A DNA stretch of 64,000 nucleotides from Phyllobacterium sp. OV277 (GCF_900104355.1 NZ_FNIY01000004.1:124001-188000), one strand, 5' to 3'. Counted from the first letter of the stretch, positions 1-8,414 are shown. The notes: generated by a model not told the origin, from the letters alone. Translations and numbers: made by a program.

Positions 1-717
1 AACGGGCTTCCCTGGTGGTATTTCCATGGCCTTGGGCCGAGCGTTGCCAACCTCCGGCTGCAGAGTGTCGACCCTGATAACCGCCAGTGGAATACGATCG
101 GACCCCAGCGGGTTATCGGAGCCACGGTCTATCCCGCTACCGAGATCATTGAACCCGGCGTGATCAAGCACATCTACGGCAATCAGTTTGGTCTCGGTGA
201 GCCTGATCGCAGCAACAGTGAACGCGTCCACCAACTGGCGGCGGCGATGGATACGGGTGGCTTAAAGACCCGCTTTTATGAGGACATCCGCGACGATATC
301 TGGATCAAGCTTTGGGGCAATCTTTGTTTCAATCCGATTTCAGCATTGACGGGCGCAACGCTCGACATTGTGGCGACAGATCCGGGCACACGCAATCTTG
401 CGCGCAATATGATGGTTGAAGCACAAGCCATCGGCAAGAAGTTCGGCGCGACCTTCCGCGTCGACGTTGAGCGGCGCATCGATGGCGCGGCTGGTGTCGG
501 CGCGCACCGCACGTCCATGTTGCAGGACGTCGATAAGGGCCGGGCCATCGAGCTCGATGCGCTTCTGACATCCGTGCAGGAAATGGGCCGACTTTCCAAA
601 GTGGAAACACCTTTCATAGACAGCGTGTTGGCGCTTGCGCAGCAAATGGGACGTGTGAAGGGCCTTTACCCAACATTCCCCGAAGCGGTGCCGGTCAAGC
701 CAGCCATGGCATCTTGA
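1..717 (+). CDS. 2-dehydropantoate 2-reductase family protein (PanE/ApbA-like), 5' end cut by window
   Basis: The reading frame is open from the first base, so about 238 C-terminal residues are visible and the NAD(P)-binding start lies outside. The opening residues NGLPWWYF match the ketopantoate reductase signature NGxPWW, and the rest is the helical C-terminal domain. The family reduces ketopantoate with NADPH for pantothenate synthesis. However, a PanE paralogue (PanE2) of Methylobacterium extorquens is reported to be an oxalyl-CoA reductase that forms glyoxylate. An oxalate-type CoA-transferase and an OxlT-like carrier lie within 9 kb, so that role is a reasonable alternative here. It is followed after 66 bp by an FAH-fold gene on the same strand, probably co-transcribed. 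Family assignment is firm; the substrate is not. Confidence 0.85.
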   Translation, partial: NGLPWWYFHGLGPSVANLRLQSVDPDNRQWNTIGPQRVIGATVYPATEIIEPGVIKHIYGNQFGLGEPDRSNSERVHQLAAAMDTGGLKTRFYEDIRDDIWIKLWGNLCFNPISALTGATLDIVATDPGTRNLARNMMVEAQAIGKKFGATFRVDVERRIDGAAGVGAHRTSMLQDVDKGRAIELDALLTSVQEMGRLSKVETPFIDSVLALAQQMGRVKGLYPTFPEAVPVKPAMAS

Positions 718-783
718 CCGGCTTTGCCAGCCAGTGACGGGCAAATGAAAAGATCCGCACTTTGAAACGGGAGGACATGGAAA

Positions 784-1557
784 ATGGTTCAGTGGACGCG
801 ATTTGACGATGGCGGCGTGGAGCGGTTCGGCCTGCTACTAGGCAATGAGATCGCCGTATATCAGGGCAACATGTTCGAAAAACCGACGGCTACGGGGATG
901 CGTCGTGCCGTTGCTTCGGTTCGCTTGCTGGCACCCTGCTCACCTTCCAAGATCATCGCGCTGTGGAACAATTTCCACCAGCTGGCGGCCAAACTTGATG
1001 TAGCAGTACCCGATGAGCCGCTTTATCTGTTCAAGGCAACCTCGTGCGTCACTCATCCGGACGCCATTGTTACCCGCCCCTCCTCCTATACGGAAGCTGT
1101 GGCTTATGAGGGCGAACTCGGTATTGTGATCGGCAAACGCTGTGCCGATGCTTCAGAGGAGGAAGCCGCTGCGGCAATCTTCGGCTATACATGTGTCAAC
1201 GACCTGACAGCGAGCAACATCATTGCCCGCGACAAAACTTTTGCCCAATGGGCTCGCGCTAAAAGCTTCGATGGTTTCGGTCCCTTCGGGCCCGTAATCA
1301 CCACCGATCTCGATCCGGCTAAACTCCATGTCAAAACTGTTCTCAATGGCGTCGAGCGCCAGAATTATCCCCTGAGCGATATGATCTTTCCACCAGCCCG
1401 GCTCGTCAGTGCGCTTTCGAAAGATATGACGCTTGAGCCGGGAGATCTGATCTGCTGCGGTACATCGCTTGGCGTCGGCTCAATCAAAGACCCGTCGAAC
1501 ATTGTCTCGGTTACAATTGACGGAATTGGCACGCTGTCGAACACGTTCGTTCAATAG
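784..1557 (+). CDS. Fumarylacetoacetate hydrolase (FAH) family protein
   Basis: A 257-residue single-domain FAH-fold protein. The metal-binding set is visible as E109 and E111 in AYEGELGIVIG and D140 in CVNDLTASN, the usual Mg/Mn ligands. FxGFxPFGP and the C-terminal GDLICCGTSLGVG are also typical. Members hydrolyse, hydrate or decarboxylate 2-oxo acids and acylpyruvates such as fumarylpyruvate, 2-oxohepta-3-enedioate or oxaloacetate; the sequence does not say which. The start is set by GGGAGG about 10 bases upstream. It follows the PanE-like gene and is closed by a strong hairpin, so the two look like one transcript. No aromatic-ring cleavage genes lie nearby, which makes an aromatic pathway role less likely. 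Confidence 0.85.
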   Translation: MVQWTRFDDGGVERFGLLLGNEIAVYQGNMFEKPTATGMRRAVASVRLLAPCSPSKIIALWNNFHQLAAKLDVAVPDEPLYLFKATSCVTHPDAIVTRPSSYTEAVAYEGELGIVIGKRCADASEEEAAAAIFGYTCVNDLTASNIIARDKTFAQWARAKSFDGFGPFGPVITTDLDPAKLHVKTVLNGVERQNYPLSDMIFPPARLVSALSKDMTLEPGDLICCGTSLGVGSIKDPSNIVSVTIDGIGTLSNTFVQ

Positions 1558-1567
1558 AAAATCACAA

Positions 1568-1602
1568 AAGAATGCCCGGAACCATGCATTCCGGGCATTC
1601 TT
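1568..1602 (+). terminator. Intrinsic terminator-like hairpin after the FAH gene
   Basis: A perfect 14-bp stem (AAGAATGCCCGGAA pairing with 1589-1602) with a 7-base loop starts 11 bases after the FAH stop codon. Flanking A and T residues make it usable as a terminator. Confidence 0.75.
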
Positions 1603-1721
1603 CCAACGGACCGAGACTGGACATTTCAGCGCCCGTCCAAACTCGACCGAAACCTGAGCTTTTTGACGATTGTGGATATGGCGGAAACGATATTATCTAT
1701 TTGAAATCATACTCTAAAAAT

Positions 1722-1767
1722 TTTCTATATCAACATTAAATGGTAGTTATTCCCACAATATGGAAAT
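1722..1767. promoter_or_regulatory. Candidate IclR operator upstream of iclR, repeated at the gcl promoter
   Basis: Positions 1722-1743 are identical over 22 bases to 42018-42039 in front of gcl. TATGGAAAT follows at the same offset of 37 bases in both (1759-1767 and 42055-42063). Here the right part extends to ATGGAAATTAATCCAT, whose outer arms ATGGA/TCCAT are palindromic. The position 78-123 bases before the iclR start fits autoregulation, and repetition in front of a glyoxylate gene fits an AllR-like regulator. The protein bound is inferred, not shown. Confidence 0.5.
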
Positions 1768-1844
1768 TAATCCATCCAATAAAACTGGAAAAGCCCGGGT
1801 GATCGGTCTATGGCTGGGATAACGCAACAGCAGAGCAAGGAGCC

Positions 1845-2675
1845 ATGGTGGCTGTTATCCAACCGGCAAAGGGCAAGCGAGGCCGAAAGGCCGCTGCGGA
1901 TGCATCGCCATCATCGGTACAGGTCCTCGACAGGAGCCTGAATCTTTTAACGATCATTGCTGATCACGACGGTTCAGCCTTGACAGAGCTTGCCGACAAG
2001 ACTGGCCTTGCGCCCTCCACTGTTCATCGCCTGCTGACCTCATTGCAAAAACACGACATGGTTTCGCATGACCCGGAAACCGGCGACTGGTCTATCGGCG
2101 TCGGCGCCTTTGCCATCGGCAATGGTTTCCTGCGATCGCGCAAACTTGGCCCAATCAGCCGCCGCTTCCTGAAACGGTTGATGGAGGAGTGCGGCGAGAC
2201 CGCCAATATCGGCATCGAGGACGATGGCGATGTTGTGTTCATTTCCCAGGTCGAAAGCCACGCTCCGATGCGCGCTTTCTTTCGGCCAGGACGGCGCGGG
2301 CCGATCCATGCCTCAGGCATTGGCAAGGCAATTCTGTCCACCTGGTCGGATTCTGAAATCGGCCGGACAGTAAGCAGAAAGCAGCTCGCCCACTTTACCG
2401 ACCATACGCTGGACACGCTTCCTGCACTTTTGAAAAACATCCAAGAAATCCGCTCGCGCGGCTGGTCAATCGATGACGAGGAACACACACTTGGCATGCG
2501 CTGTATTGCTGCGCCGATCTTCAACGAACATGGCGAGGCTGTCGGCGGCATATCGATTTCCGGCCCGACCGTGCGTTTGCCCCGGGACAAGGTTGATGTC
2601 TTGGGTCCAGTCGTGCGTGACACAGCAAACGAGCTGACGCGTGCCATGGGCGGGCGGCGGCCGGAAGAACTGTAG
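1845..2675 (+). CDS. IclR-family transcriptional regulator
   Basis: A 276-residue IclR protein. A basic tail (GKRGRK) precedes the winged helix-turn-helix at about residues 25-85 (ALTELADKTGLAPSTVHRLL as core), followed by the GAF-like effector domain at 85-265 with the conserved GxGKAIL and GMRCIAAPIF segments. Such proteins often sense small carboxylates; E. coli AllR senses allantoin/glyoxylate and represses gcl and all genes, and BhcR senses glyoxylate. A long element in its own promoter recurs before gcl at 42 kb, supporting an AllR-like role; this is inference. SD AGGAG lies only 2 bases before the ATG, so GTG at 1848 is an equal alternative start. It converges on the SucD-like gene, with 13 bases between stop codons. 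Confidence 0.88.
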   Translation: MVAVIQPAKGKRGRKAAADASPSSVQVLDRSLNLLTIIADHDGSALTELADKTGLAPSTVHRLLTSLQKHDMVSHDPETGDWSIGVGAFAIGNGFLRSRKLGPISRRFLKRLMEECGETANIGIEDDGDVVFISQVESHAPMRAFFRPGRRGPIHASGIGKAILSTWSDSEIGRTVSRKQLAHFTDHTLDTLPALLKNIQEIRSRGWSIDDEEHTLGMRCIAAPIFNEHGEAVGGISISGPTVRLPRDKVDVLGPVVRDTANELTRAMGGRRPEEL

Positions 2676-2688
2676 ATCAGGGTTCCCA

Positions 2689-3570
2689 TTAAACAGAAAC
2701 AGCCATAGCCTCGCGAATGGCCTGACCAACAAGATGCGGGCTTTTGGCAATGATGACACCAGCCTCTTCAAGAGCATTGATCTTGCTCTGTGCATCATTC
2801 GCCGCACTTTGCGCAAAAGCACCGGCGTGACCCATGCGGCGCTCCGTTGGTGCATGGCGACCGACCACCAGTCCGACAATCGGAATATCGGGCTTGATTT
2901 CCGTCAGCAATTCCGCGAGTTCCTGTTCCTCTGATCCACCAATCTCACCGATAACAATGACACCATGCGTATCGCGGTCAGCAAGAAACAATTGCATGCA
3001 GTCACGCATGCTCAGCCCATGGATAGCATCGCCGCCAATGCCAACGGTAGTGGACTGGCCCAATCCGACGGCGCTGACCTGCGCAATGACTTCGCTTGTC
3101 AGCGAGGCCGAACGCGACAGAATACCAATCTGGCCCTTTCGCTCGCTGCCGGTTGCCATGACGCCAATCTTGCAGACACCCGGTGAAAGAACCCCTTGAG
3201 AATTTGGTCCGACAAGAACCGTCGAACTTTGCTTGAGCGCCGCACGCACACGCAACATATCCTGCACCGGCACCCGCTCGGTCAGGGCAACGACAAGCGG
3301 CATACCGGCCTCGATAGCTTCGATCATCGCTGCGGCGGCGTTTTCCGGAGGGACGAAAACCATGCTGGCATTTGCACCTGTTTCTCGCATCGCATCGGCA
3401 ACCTCGTTGAAAACAGGAAGATTCAGATGATAGGTCCCGCCTTTGCCGGGCGTGACACCACCAACAATCCGGGTTCCGTATTCGAGCATTGCCGCAGAGT
3501 AGTGCGTCCCTGCCCAGCCGGTCATGCCCTGGCAGATTACACGCGTATTCTGGTCAACGAGAATGGTCAT
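2689..3570 (-). CDS. Succinyl-CoA ligase alpha-like subunit (divergent SucD/MtkB family)
   Basis: A 293-residue ADP-forming CoA ligase alpha subunit: N-terminal CoA-binding Rossmann domain, then the ligase domain with the phospho-histidine in [15 protein letters not shown] (H248). Conserved loops differ from ordinary SucD: GPNSQG instead of GPNCPG, and SRSASLTSE instead of SRSGTLTYE, both present in canonical form in the paralogue at 13.9-14.8 kb. This suggests a different acid substrate, for example malate (MtkB-like) or another C2-C4 acid. The start is ATG at 3570, after GGAGAAAG and sharing ATGA with the stop of the beta subunit; an in-frame start farther upstream was not used. Last gene of the minus-strand oxalate operon. 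Confidence 0.85.
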   Translation of the reverse strand: MTILVDQNTRVICQGMTGWAGTHYSAAMLEYGTRIVGGVTPGKGGTYHLNLPVFNEVADAMRETGANASMVFVPPENAAAAMIEAIEAGMPLVVALTERVPVQDMLRVRAALKQSSTVLVGPNSQGVLSPGVCKIGVMATGSERKGQIGILSRSASLTSEVIAQVSAVGLGQSTTVGIGGDAIHGLSMRDCMQLFLADRDTHGVIVIGEIGGSEEQELAELLTEIKPDIPIVGLVVGRHAPTERRMGHAGAFAQSAANDAQSKINALEEAGVIIAKSPHLVGQAIREAMAVSV

Positions 3571-4751
3571 AGTCTTTCTCCGTTCGACTGTGCAGCCGAT
3601 GTCGCGCGGGTCACGGCCGTCCACATATCAGGACAGTCGATTACCTTGCAGCCGAAATTGGCGAAGCGAAACCGGGCATATTCGGCATTGTTACCAGCCA
3701 GGCGTACAATGACGGGACAAGTGCGGCCGGTTCGCCGCATGGCAATGCCGAGACCGTCGGCGATGGTATCGCACGGCTGCATGCCGCCACCGTGTACATT
3801 GACGAGGATCGAGCGCACCGCCGGATTATTGAGAAGAAGGGTGAAGCCATGGGCGACATCAAGGCTTGTAGCGGTTGTGCGTATATCCATGAAATTTGCA
3901 GGCTTGCCGTTGGCGGCGTAAACCATGTCAAGCGTTGCCAGCCCGAGCCCGGCACCATTAACGGCCAGACCAATATTGCCGTCCATGCGCAGATAATTGA
4001 GCTGACGGTTCTGGGCGACAAGCTCCACCGCATCATCATCATGCTCGTCACGCAATGCCACCAGTTCAGGGTGCCGAAATAGAGCGTTGTCATCAATAAT
4101 CATCTTGGCATCGACCGCAACAAACCCACCCTCCTCCGTTACAGCAAGCGGATTGATTTCGAGCAGCGTTGCATCCAGTTCCACGAAAATCCGGCGCAAC
4201 TGGTCAAGAAGCTGGGCGAAGGCAGATGGCAGATCGGAAGAGACTAGACCTATACGTTTGGCCAGATTGATCGCAACATCTTCCGCCAAAGCATTCCCGG
4301 TTCCCATCGAAATTCGTTCGAGGCGAGTTTCGCCAGATTGAAGCCGCCTTTCAATATCCTCGCTGCCTTCAGCGCCAGCGAGAACCATGATCTCGGCGCT
4401 CGCCACATCGATGGACAGCGACAGATAAAGGTTGCGGACGGGACGAACAGCGGTTTCAATCAACACCCGATTGACGCGGCTGCCTGCCGGGCCCGTCTGT
4501 TCGGTGACAAGCGTTCGCCCCAGCATTGCTGCTGCCGCGACGCCTGCCTGCTCCGGCGTGGAGACAAGCTGGACGCCGCCTGCCAAGCCGCGCCCACCCG
4601 CAAGAATTTGAGATTTTACGGCAATTTTGGTCGCACCCAATGCCGCAGCAGCATCACGCGCCTCAGCGGCAGTCAGTGCCACTCGACCTTCGGGCACACC
4701 GATGCCTCCGGCTGATAGCAGTGCTTTTGACTGGAACTCATGAAGCTTCAT
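3567..4751 (-). CDS. Succinyl-CoA ligase beta-like subunit (divergent SucC/MtkA family)
   Basis: A 394-residue ATP-grasp beta subunit: MKLHEFQSKALL opening, nucleotide-binding segment KSQILAGGRG near residue 44, LLEINPLAV in the ATP-grasp domain, then the C-terminal ligase domain. Against canonical SucC (paralogue at 12.7 kb) the C-terminal part diverges: NVHGGGMQPCDTIADG replaces [15 protein letters not shown]. With the alpha gene, which overlaps by 4 bp, it should form an ADP-forming acid-CoA ligase. ATG at 4751 was chosen because GGAGG sits 8 bases upstream; ATG at 4757 is only 2 bases from that SD. It lies 86 bp after the CoA-transferase gene, so this ligase may supply or recycle the CoA donor for it. 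Confidence 0.85.
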   Translation of the reverse strand: MKLHEFQSKALLSAGGIGVPEGRVALTAAEARDAAAALGATKIAVKSQILAGGRGLAGGVQLVSTPEQAGVAAAAMLGRTLVTEQTGPAGSRVNRVLIETAVRPVRNLYLSLSIDVASAEIMVLAGAEGSEDIERRLQSGETRLERISMGTGNALAEDVAINLAKRIGLVSSDLPSAFAQLLDQLRRIFVELDATLLEINPLAVTEEGGFVAVDAKMIIDDNALFRHPELVALRDEHDDDAVELVAQNRQLNYLRMDGNIGLAVNGAGLGLATLDMVYAANGKPANFMDIRTTATSLDVAHGFTLLLNNPAVRSILVNVHGGGMQPCDTIADGLGIAMRRTGRTCPVIVRLAGNNAEYARFRFANFGCKVIDCPDMWTAVTRATSAAQSNGERL

Positions 4752-4837
4752 AGCCATGGCCTCCCCAAGACTGATTGAGCATTCGCGCAGGGCGGCACCT
4801 GATCGATGCCGCCGCTTTATTTCTTACAAACGGGCGA

Positions 4838-6115
4838 TCATTCCGCCGCGATCTTTTGAGGATCGCCAAGCGCACCGCTCTTTTGCAGATCATCGATAAA
4901 CCGGTTGTCGAATTTGAGCACATCACGCAGGATTTCTTCGGTGTGCTCGCCCAGAAGCGGTGAACGGGTCACATCCGTTGGACTGTCGGAGAGCTTGATC
5001 GGATTGCCGACCGAAAGGTAATTGCCACGCACCGGGTGTTCGACCTCGACAATTGTACCCGTCGCACGCAACGATTGATCTTCGGCAATTTCCTTCATGG
5101 AAAGGATCGGGCCGCAAGGGATGTCCCGATCGTTGAGGAGGGCCATTGCCTCGAATTTGTCCTTGGTCATGGTCCACTCCTCGATGCGGGCGAAAATTGC
5201 ATTGAGGCGGGGCAGCCGGGCGCCGGGCTTGGCATAGTCAGGATGGGTTTTCCATTCCGGCTCGCCAATTACATCGCAGATCGCCTCCCAGACAGGCGCC
5301 TGAGTAATGAAATAGATGTAGGCATTGGGATCAACTTCCCAGCCCTTGCATTTCAGGATACGGCCCGGTTGACCACCGCCGGAATCATTACCAGCACGCG
5401 GTACGCTTTCACCGAATTCAATACCCTCGCCATACTGACTGTATTCATTCAGTGGACCATGGGCAAGGCGCTGCTGGTCGCGCAATTTGACCCGGCATAG
5501 ATTGAGTACGCCATCCTGCATGGCTGCAGAGACTTTCTGGCCGCGTCCGGTTTTCGTACGCTGGAAAAGCGCAGTCACGATACCGAGGCAAAGATGCAAC
5601 CCTGTACCGGAATCGCCGATCTGGGCGCCGGTCACGAGGGGCAATCCATCGCGAAAGCCTGTTGTTGAGGCAGCACCGCCGGTGCATTGCGCAACATTCT
5701 CATACACCTTGCAATCCTGATAAGGCCCCGGACCAAAGCCCTTGATCGAAGCGACGATCATTGCGGGATTGAGTTCCTGAACACGCTCCCACGTAAACCC
5801 CATGCGATCAAGCGCACCGGGAGCAAAATTCTCCACCAGAACGTCGCAATTCCTGATCAGCTCTTCCAGAACCGTCTTTCCGCTCTCGTTCTTTGTATCG
5901 AGCGTGATCGAACGCTTGTTATGATTGAGCATGGTGAAATACAGGCTGTCAGCATCGGGAACATCGCGAAGCTGGCCGCGCGTAATGTCGCCGACACCGG
6001 GGCGCTCGACCTTAATGACATCGGCACCAAACCAGGCAAGAAGCTGTGTGCATGTTGGTCCAGACTGGACGTGGGTGAAGTCTAGGATGCGAACACCCTC
6101 CAAAGCTTTTGTCAT
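4838..6115 (-). CDS. frc: Formyl-CoA:oxalate CoA-transferase (class III CoA-transferase)
   Basis: A 425-residue family III CoA-transferase, close to the 428 residues of Oxalobacter Frc. It begins [17 protein letters not shown] and carries ADVIKVERP, the phosphate/CoA segment. The active-site aspartate is D168 in [11 protein letters not shown], matching Asp169 of Frc, where it forms acyl anhydride intermediates. Frc moves CoA from formyl-CoA or succinyl-CoA to oxalate, giving oxalyl-CoA in the cytoplasm. Context strongly supports oxalate: a ThDP enzyme upstream in the operon, an OxlT-like carrier across the divergent promoter, and CoA-ligase genes downstream that could renew succinyl-CoA. SD GGGAAGG precedes the ATG. 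Confidence 0.85.
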   Translation of the reverse strand: MTKALEGVRILDFTHVQSGPTCTQLLAWFGADVIKVERPGVGDITRGQLRDVPDADSLYFTMLNHNKRSITLDTKNESGKTVLEELIRNCDVLVENFAPGALDRMGFTWERVQELNPAMIVASIKGFGPGPYQDCKVYENVAQCTGGAASTTGFRDGLPLVTGAQIGDSGTGLHLCLGIVTALFQRTKTGRGQKVSAAMQDGVLNLCRVKLRDQQRLAHGPLNEYSQYGEGIEFGESVPRAGNDSGGGQPGRILKCKGWEVDPNAYIYFITQAPVWEAICDVIGEPEWKTHPDYAKPGARLPRLNAIFARIEEWTMTKDKFEAMALLNDRDIPCGPILSMKEIAEDQSLRATGTIVEVEHPVRGNYLSVGNPIKLSDSPTDVTRSPLLGEHTEEILRDVLKFDNRFIDDLQKSGALGDPQKIAAE

Positions 6116-6162
6116 AGTTCCTTCCCTTCTTCAGTACAGATTGTTCTGCTTATGTCGATTTG

Positions 6163-6190
6163 AACCGGCGGCCTTAGGCAGCCGCCGGTT
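6163..6190 (-). terminator. GC-rich hairpin between the ThDP gene and frc
   Basis: A perfect 10-bp stem (AACCGGCGGC / GCCGCCGGTT) with an 8-base loop, just past the ThDP-enzyme stop. There is no clear U-run on the minus strand, so it is better read as a partial terminator or a 3'-end-protecting hairpin that lowers frc expression relative to the first gene. Confidence 0.5.
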
Positions 6191-6197
6191 GTTATCG

Positions 6198-7952
6198 TTA
6201 TTTGTACATTGTCTGGTTCTTGGTCCCCGGCGCGTATTCGTTCGGATCGACCCAGATATTGACGACAGCTGACCGACCGGTCCTGGCAATCGCTTCACGA
6301 GCCCGCTGGAGAGCAGGCTGAATCTGCGAAGCTTCACGAACCTCCTCGCCATGATTGCCGAGCATATGCGCGAATTTGGAGAACTCGACGTCGCCAAGCT
6401 TGTTGCCGACATTGCCACGTTCTTCGCCATATTTTGCCACCTGACCATAACGGATCTGGTTCATCGAAGAGTTGTTGCCGATAACCGCAAGATATGGAGC
6501 GTGGAAGCGGTCGCAGGTTTCCATGTCGAATGCCGTCATCGAGAAGGCGCCATCGCCGTAGTAGCAAAGCACTTCCTTGTTTGGATGAGCGAGCTTTGCG
6601 CCAAGTGCGAAGCCTGTCCCTACACCCAGCGAGCCAAGCGCACCCGGATCCATCCACTGGCCCGGATTGCGCGGACGCACCGCCTGAGCCGAGATCGTCA
6701 CCACGTCACCACCGTCGCCGATGTAGATCGTGTCTTCGCCAAGAAACTCATTGAGTTCGTAGGCGACGCGGTAAGGATGAATCGGGCTCTGATCCGATTT
6801 CAAAAGCGGCAGGACCTTCTCATAGGCAATCGCTTCCTGCTCCTCCAGCGTCTTCATCCACTGTTGACGCGCCTGACGCTTGCCCTTGTCGATCCGGCTC
6901 GAAGCAGCCTGCAAAACAGCAGAAAGAATAGCACCGGGATGGCCGACGAGGCCGAGATTGATATCGCGGTTCTTGCCGACAGTGCGATAATCCTGATCGA
7001 TCTGCACAAGTGTCAAGTCCTTGGAAATCCGCTTGCCGTAGCCCATGCGGAAATCGAATGGCGTGCCAATGACAACAATCACATCGGCGTTGCTGAAAGC
7101 GAAGCCACGCGTGCGGTCGAAGTGGTGCGGATCGCCGATCGGCAATGTGCCACGGCTGGCTCCATTGAAATATCCGGGAATATCCAGACCGCGCAACAGT
7201 TCCACGGCAGCGTCGGTGCTGCCCGATGTGAAAACCTGCTGACCGAACAGGATCGCCGGACGTTCGGCATTCACCAGAACGTCGGCCAGTCTCTCGATAT
7301 CAGCCGGATCGCCGATTGAATAGGTTGAGGCTCTGTATCTGCCCGGCTGCGGAATGACAGCTTTCTCCAGGGGTATTTCACGATCCAGAACATCGCGGGG
7401 AATTTCGAGATAGGAAGGCCCGGATGCGCCTGAAAAGCATTCGCGCGCCGCCATGGAAATCATATCGGCAATGCGTTCTGTCGATGAGACGCCGGCAGCA
7501 AACTTGGTGATAGGGGTCATCATGTCGACATGGGGCAAATCCTGCAGCGAACCCATCTTGTGCTGAGTAAGGGCTCCCTGTCCGCCAATATGCAACACGG
7601 GGCTTTCCGAGCGGAACGCCGTTGCGATACCTGTGACTGCATTGGTGCAGCCGGGACCGGCAGTGGTAACGACGCAGCCAAGTTTGCCTGTCTGCCGGGC
7701 ATAGCCATCCGCGGCATGTGCGGCGACCTGCTCATGGCGCACGTCGATGATACGAATGCCTTCATCAATGCAGCCGTCATAGATATCGATGATGTGACCG
7801 CCGCACAGTGTGAAGATGGTATCGACGCCCTCGTTCTTCAGCGCCTTCGCCACCAGATGTCCGCCAGACACCACGCTCCCGTCGCGCACCTTCCGCTTTA
7901 ATGTATCTTCAGCCGTTGATGTGGCTTTCTCAACTTTCGTGACGATAGTCAT
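6198..7952 (-). CDS. ThDP-dependent enzyme of the acetolactate synthase/oxalyl-CoA decarboxylase superfamily
   Basis: A 584-residue three-domain ThDP enzyme: PYR domain with catalytic glutamate E74 (VRHEQVAAHAADGYAR), a central Rossmann-like domain, and a PP domain with the Mg/ThDP motif GDG (466-468) ending in NN (493-494). Between frc and an oxlT-like gene the expected enzyme is oxalyl-CoA decarboxylase, yielding formyl-CoA and CO2. However, the segment after the ThDP motif reads NNSSMNQIRYG, not the NNGGIY of Oxalobacter Oxc. The glutamate rules out a glyoxylate carboligase of Gcl type, which has Val there. An unusual Oxc-like decarboxylase or a carboligase acting on oxalyl-/formyl-CoA are both possible. 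The start is fixed by AGGAGG about 9 bases upstream. First gene of the minus-strand operon. Confidence 0.8.
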   Translation of the reverse strand: MTIVTKVEKATSTAEDTLKRKVRDGSVVSGGHLVAKALKNEGVDTIFTLCGGHIIDIYDGCIDEGIRIIDVRHEQVAAHAADGYARQTGKLGCVVTTAGPGCTNAVTGIATAFRSESPVLHIGGQGALTQHKMGSLQDLPHVDMMTPITKFAAGVSSTERIADMISMAARECFSGASGPSYLEIPRDVLDREIPLEKAVIPQPGRYRASTYSIGDPADIERLADVLVNAERPAILFGQQVFTSGSTDAAVELLRGLDIPGYFNGASRGTLPIGDPHHFDRTRGFAFSNADVIVVIGTPFDFRMGYGKRISKDLTLVQIDQDYRTVGKNRDINLGLVGHPGAILSAVLQAASSRIDKGKRQARQQWMKTLEEQEAIAYEKVLPLLKSDQSPIHPYRVAYELNEFLGEDTIYIGDGGDVVTISAQAVRPRNPGQWMDPGALGSLGVGTGFALGAKLAHPNKEVLCYYGDGAFSMTAFDMETCDRFHAPYLAVIGNNSSMNQIRYGQVAKYGEERGNVGNKLGDVEFSKFAHMLGNHGEEVREASQIQPALQRAREAIARTGRSAVVNIWVDPNEYAPGTKNQTMYK

Positions 7953-8262
7953 TGACGTCTTTCCTCCTATTGAACCTTGTCGTCTTTTATCGTTGGCGGC
8001 TGCTCGCCTGACTGATGCCGAACACAAAGGCCGGATGCAAAACCGCACTACCTGCAAGGTGCGGGTCAGGGCGGGAGCCAACAGGCTCAGCTACATCGAG
8101 ATTTTGCATGCGATAACGCTCGTTGGTGTCGAGAGCCTCGCCTTCCACCCCCGAGGGCGAAGCCAGCGGGCGCAGCCGGGAGGCCGAAGCCGAACCGGAA
8201 TTCACAAGTTTTAAGACGCTTGTTCGCCTGCGTATGGCGCTCAAAGTGCCCGTAAAAAAGTT

Positions 8263-8280
8263 CTGGCATAATAAATACCA
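8263..8280 (-). promoter_or_regulatory. GntR-type operator candidate, site 1 (upstream of the ThDP gene)
   Basis: Reads TGGTATTTATTATGCCAG on the minus strand, the strand of the ThDP gene and frc. It fits the pattern TGGTAT-N5-ATnCCAG shared by five sites in this cluster. Confidence 0.55.
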
Positions 8281-8380
8281 AAAGTCAAACAACCAAAATC
8301 TGTGAAAACCCGCAATTTATGGCGCACATTAAAAACACGAAAATATCGAAACAATTCGGCGTTTACCGCGTTCTATAAGG

Positions 8381-8414
8381 GTGCAATGCACAATTCTTCT
8401 TGTGTGCACTGCAC
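8381..8414. promoter_or_regulatory. Paired palindromes GTGCAnTGCAC in the divergent promoter region
   Basis: GTGCAATGCAC (8381-8391) and GTGCACTGCAC (8404-8414) are each perfect odd palindromes with centres 23 bp apart, about two helical turns. They lie between GntR-type sites 1 and 2. The spacing suits two dimers on one face of the DNA; the protein is unknown. The pair could also form a hairpin in RNA. Confidence 0.45.

Noticed and set aside
6198-7952. Assignment of the ThDP gene as a second glyoxylate carboligase
   Set aside because: It keeps the catalytic Glu in VRHEQVAAHAADG, while Gcl has Val there; the real gcl is at 40.2-42.0 kb.
7953-8081. An N-terminal extension of 43 residues for the ThDP enzyme
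   Set aside because: It lacks a ribosome-binding site, is not part of the ThDP fold, and the ATG at 7952 has a perfect AGGAGG.
7987-8292. A frame of 101 codons in the leader of the ThDP operon
   Set aside because: No SD, odd composition, overlaps an operator; more likely untranslated leader.
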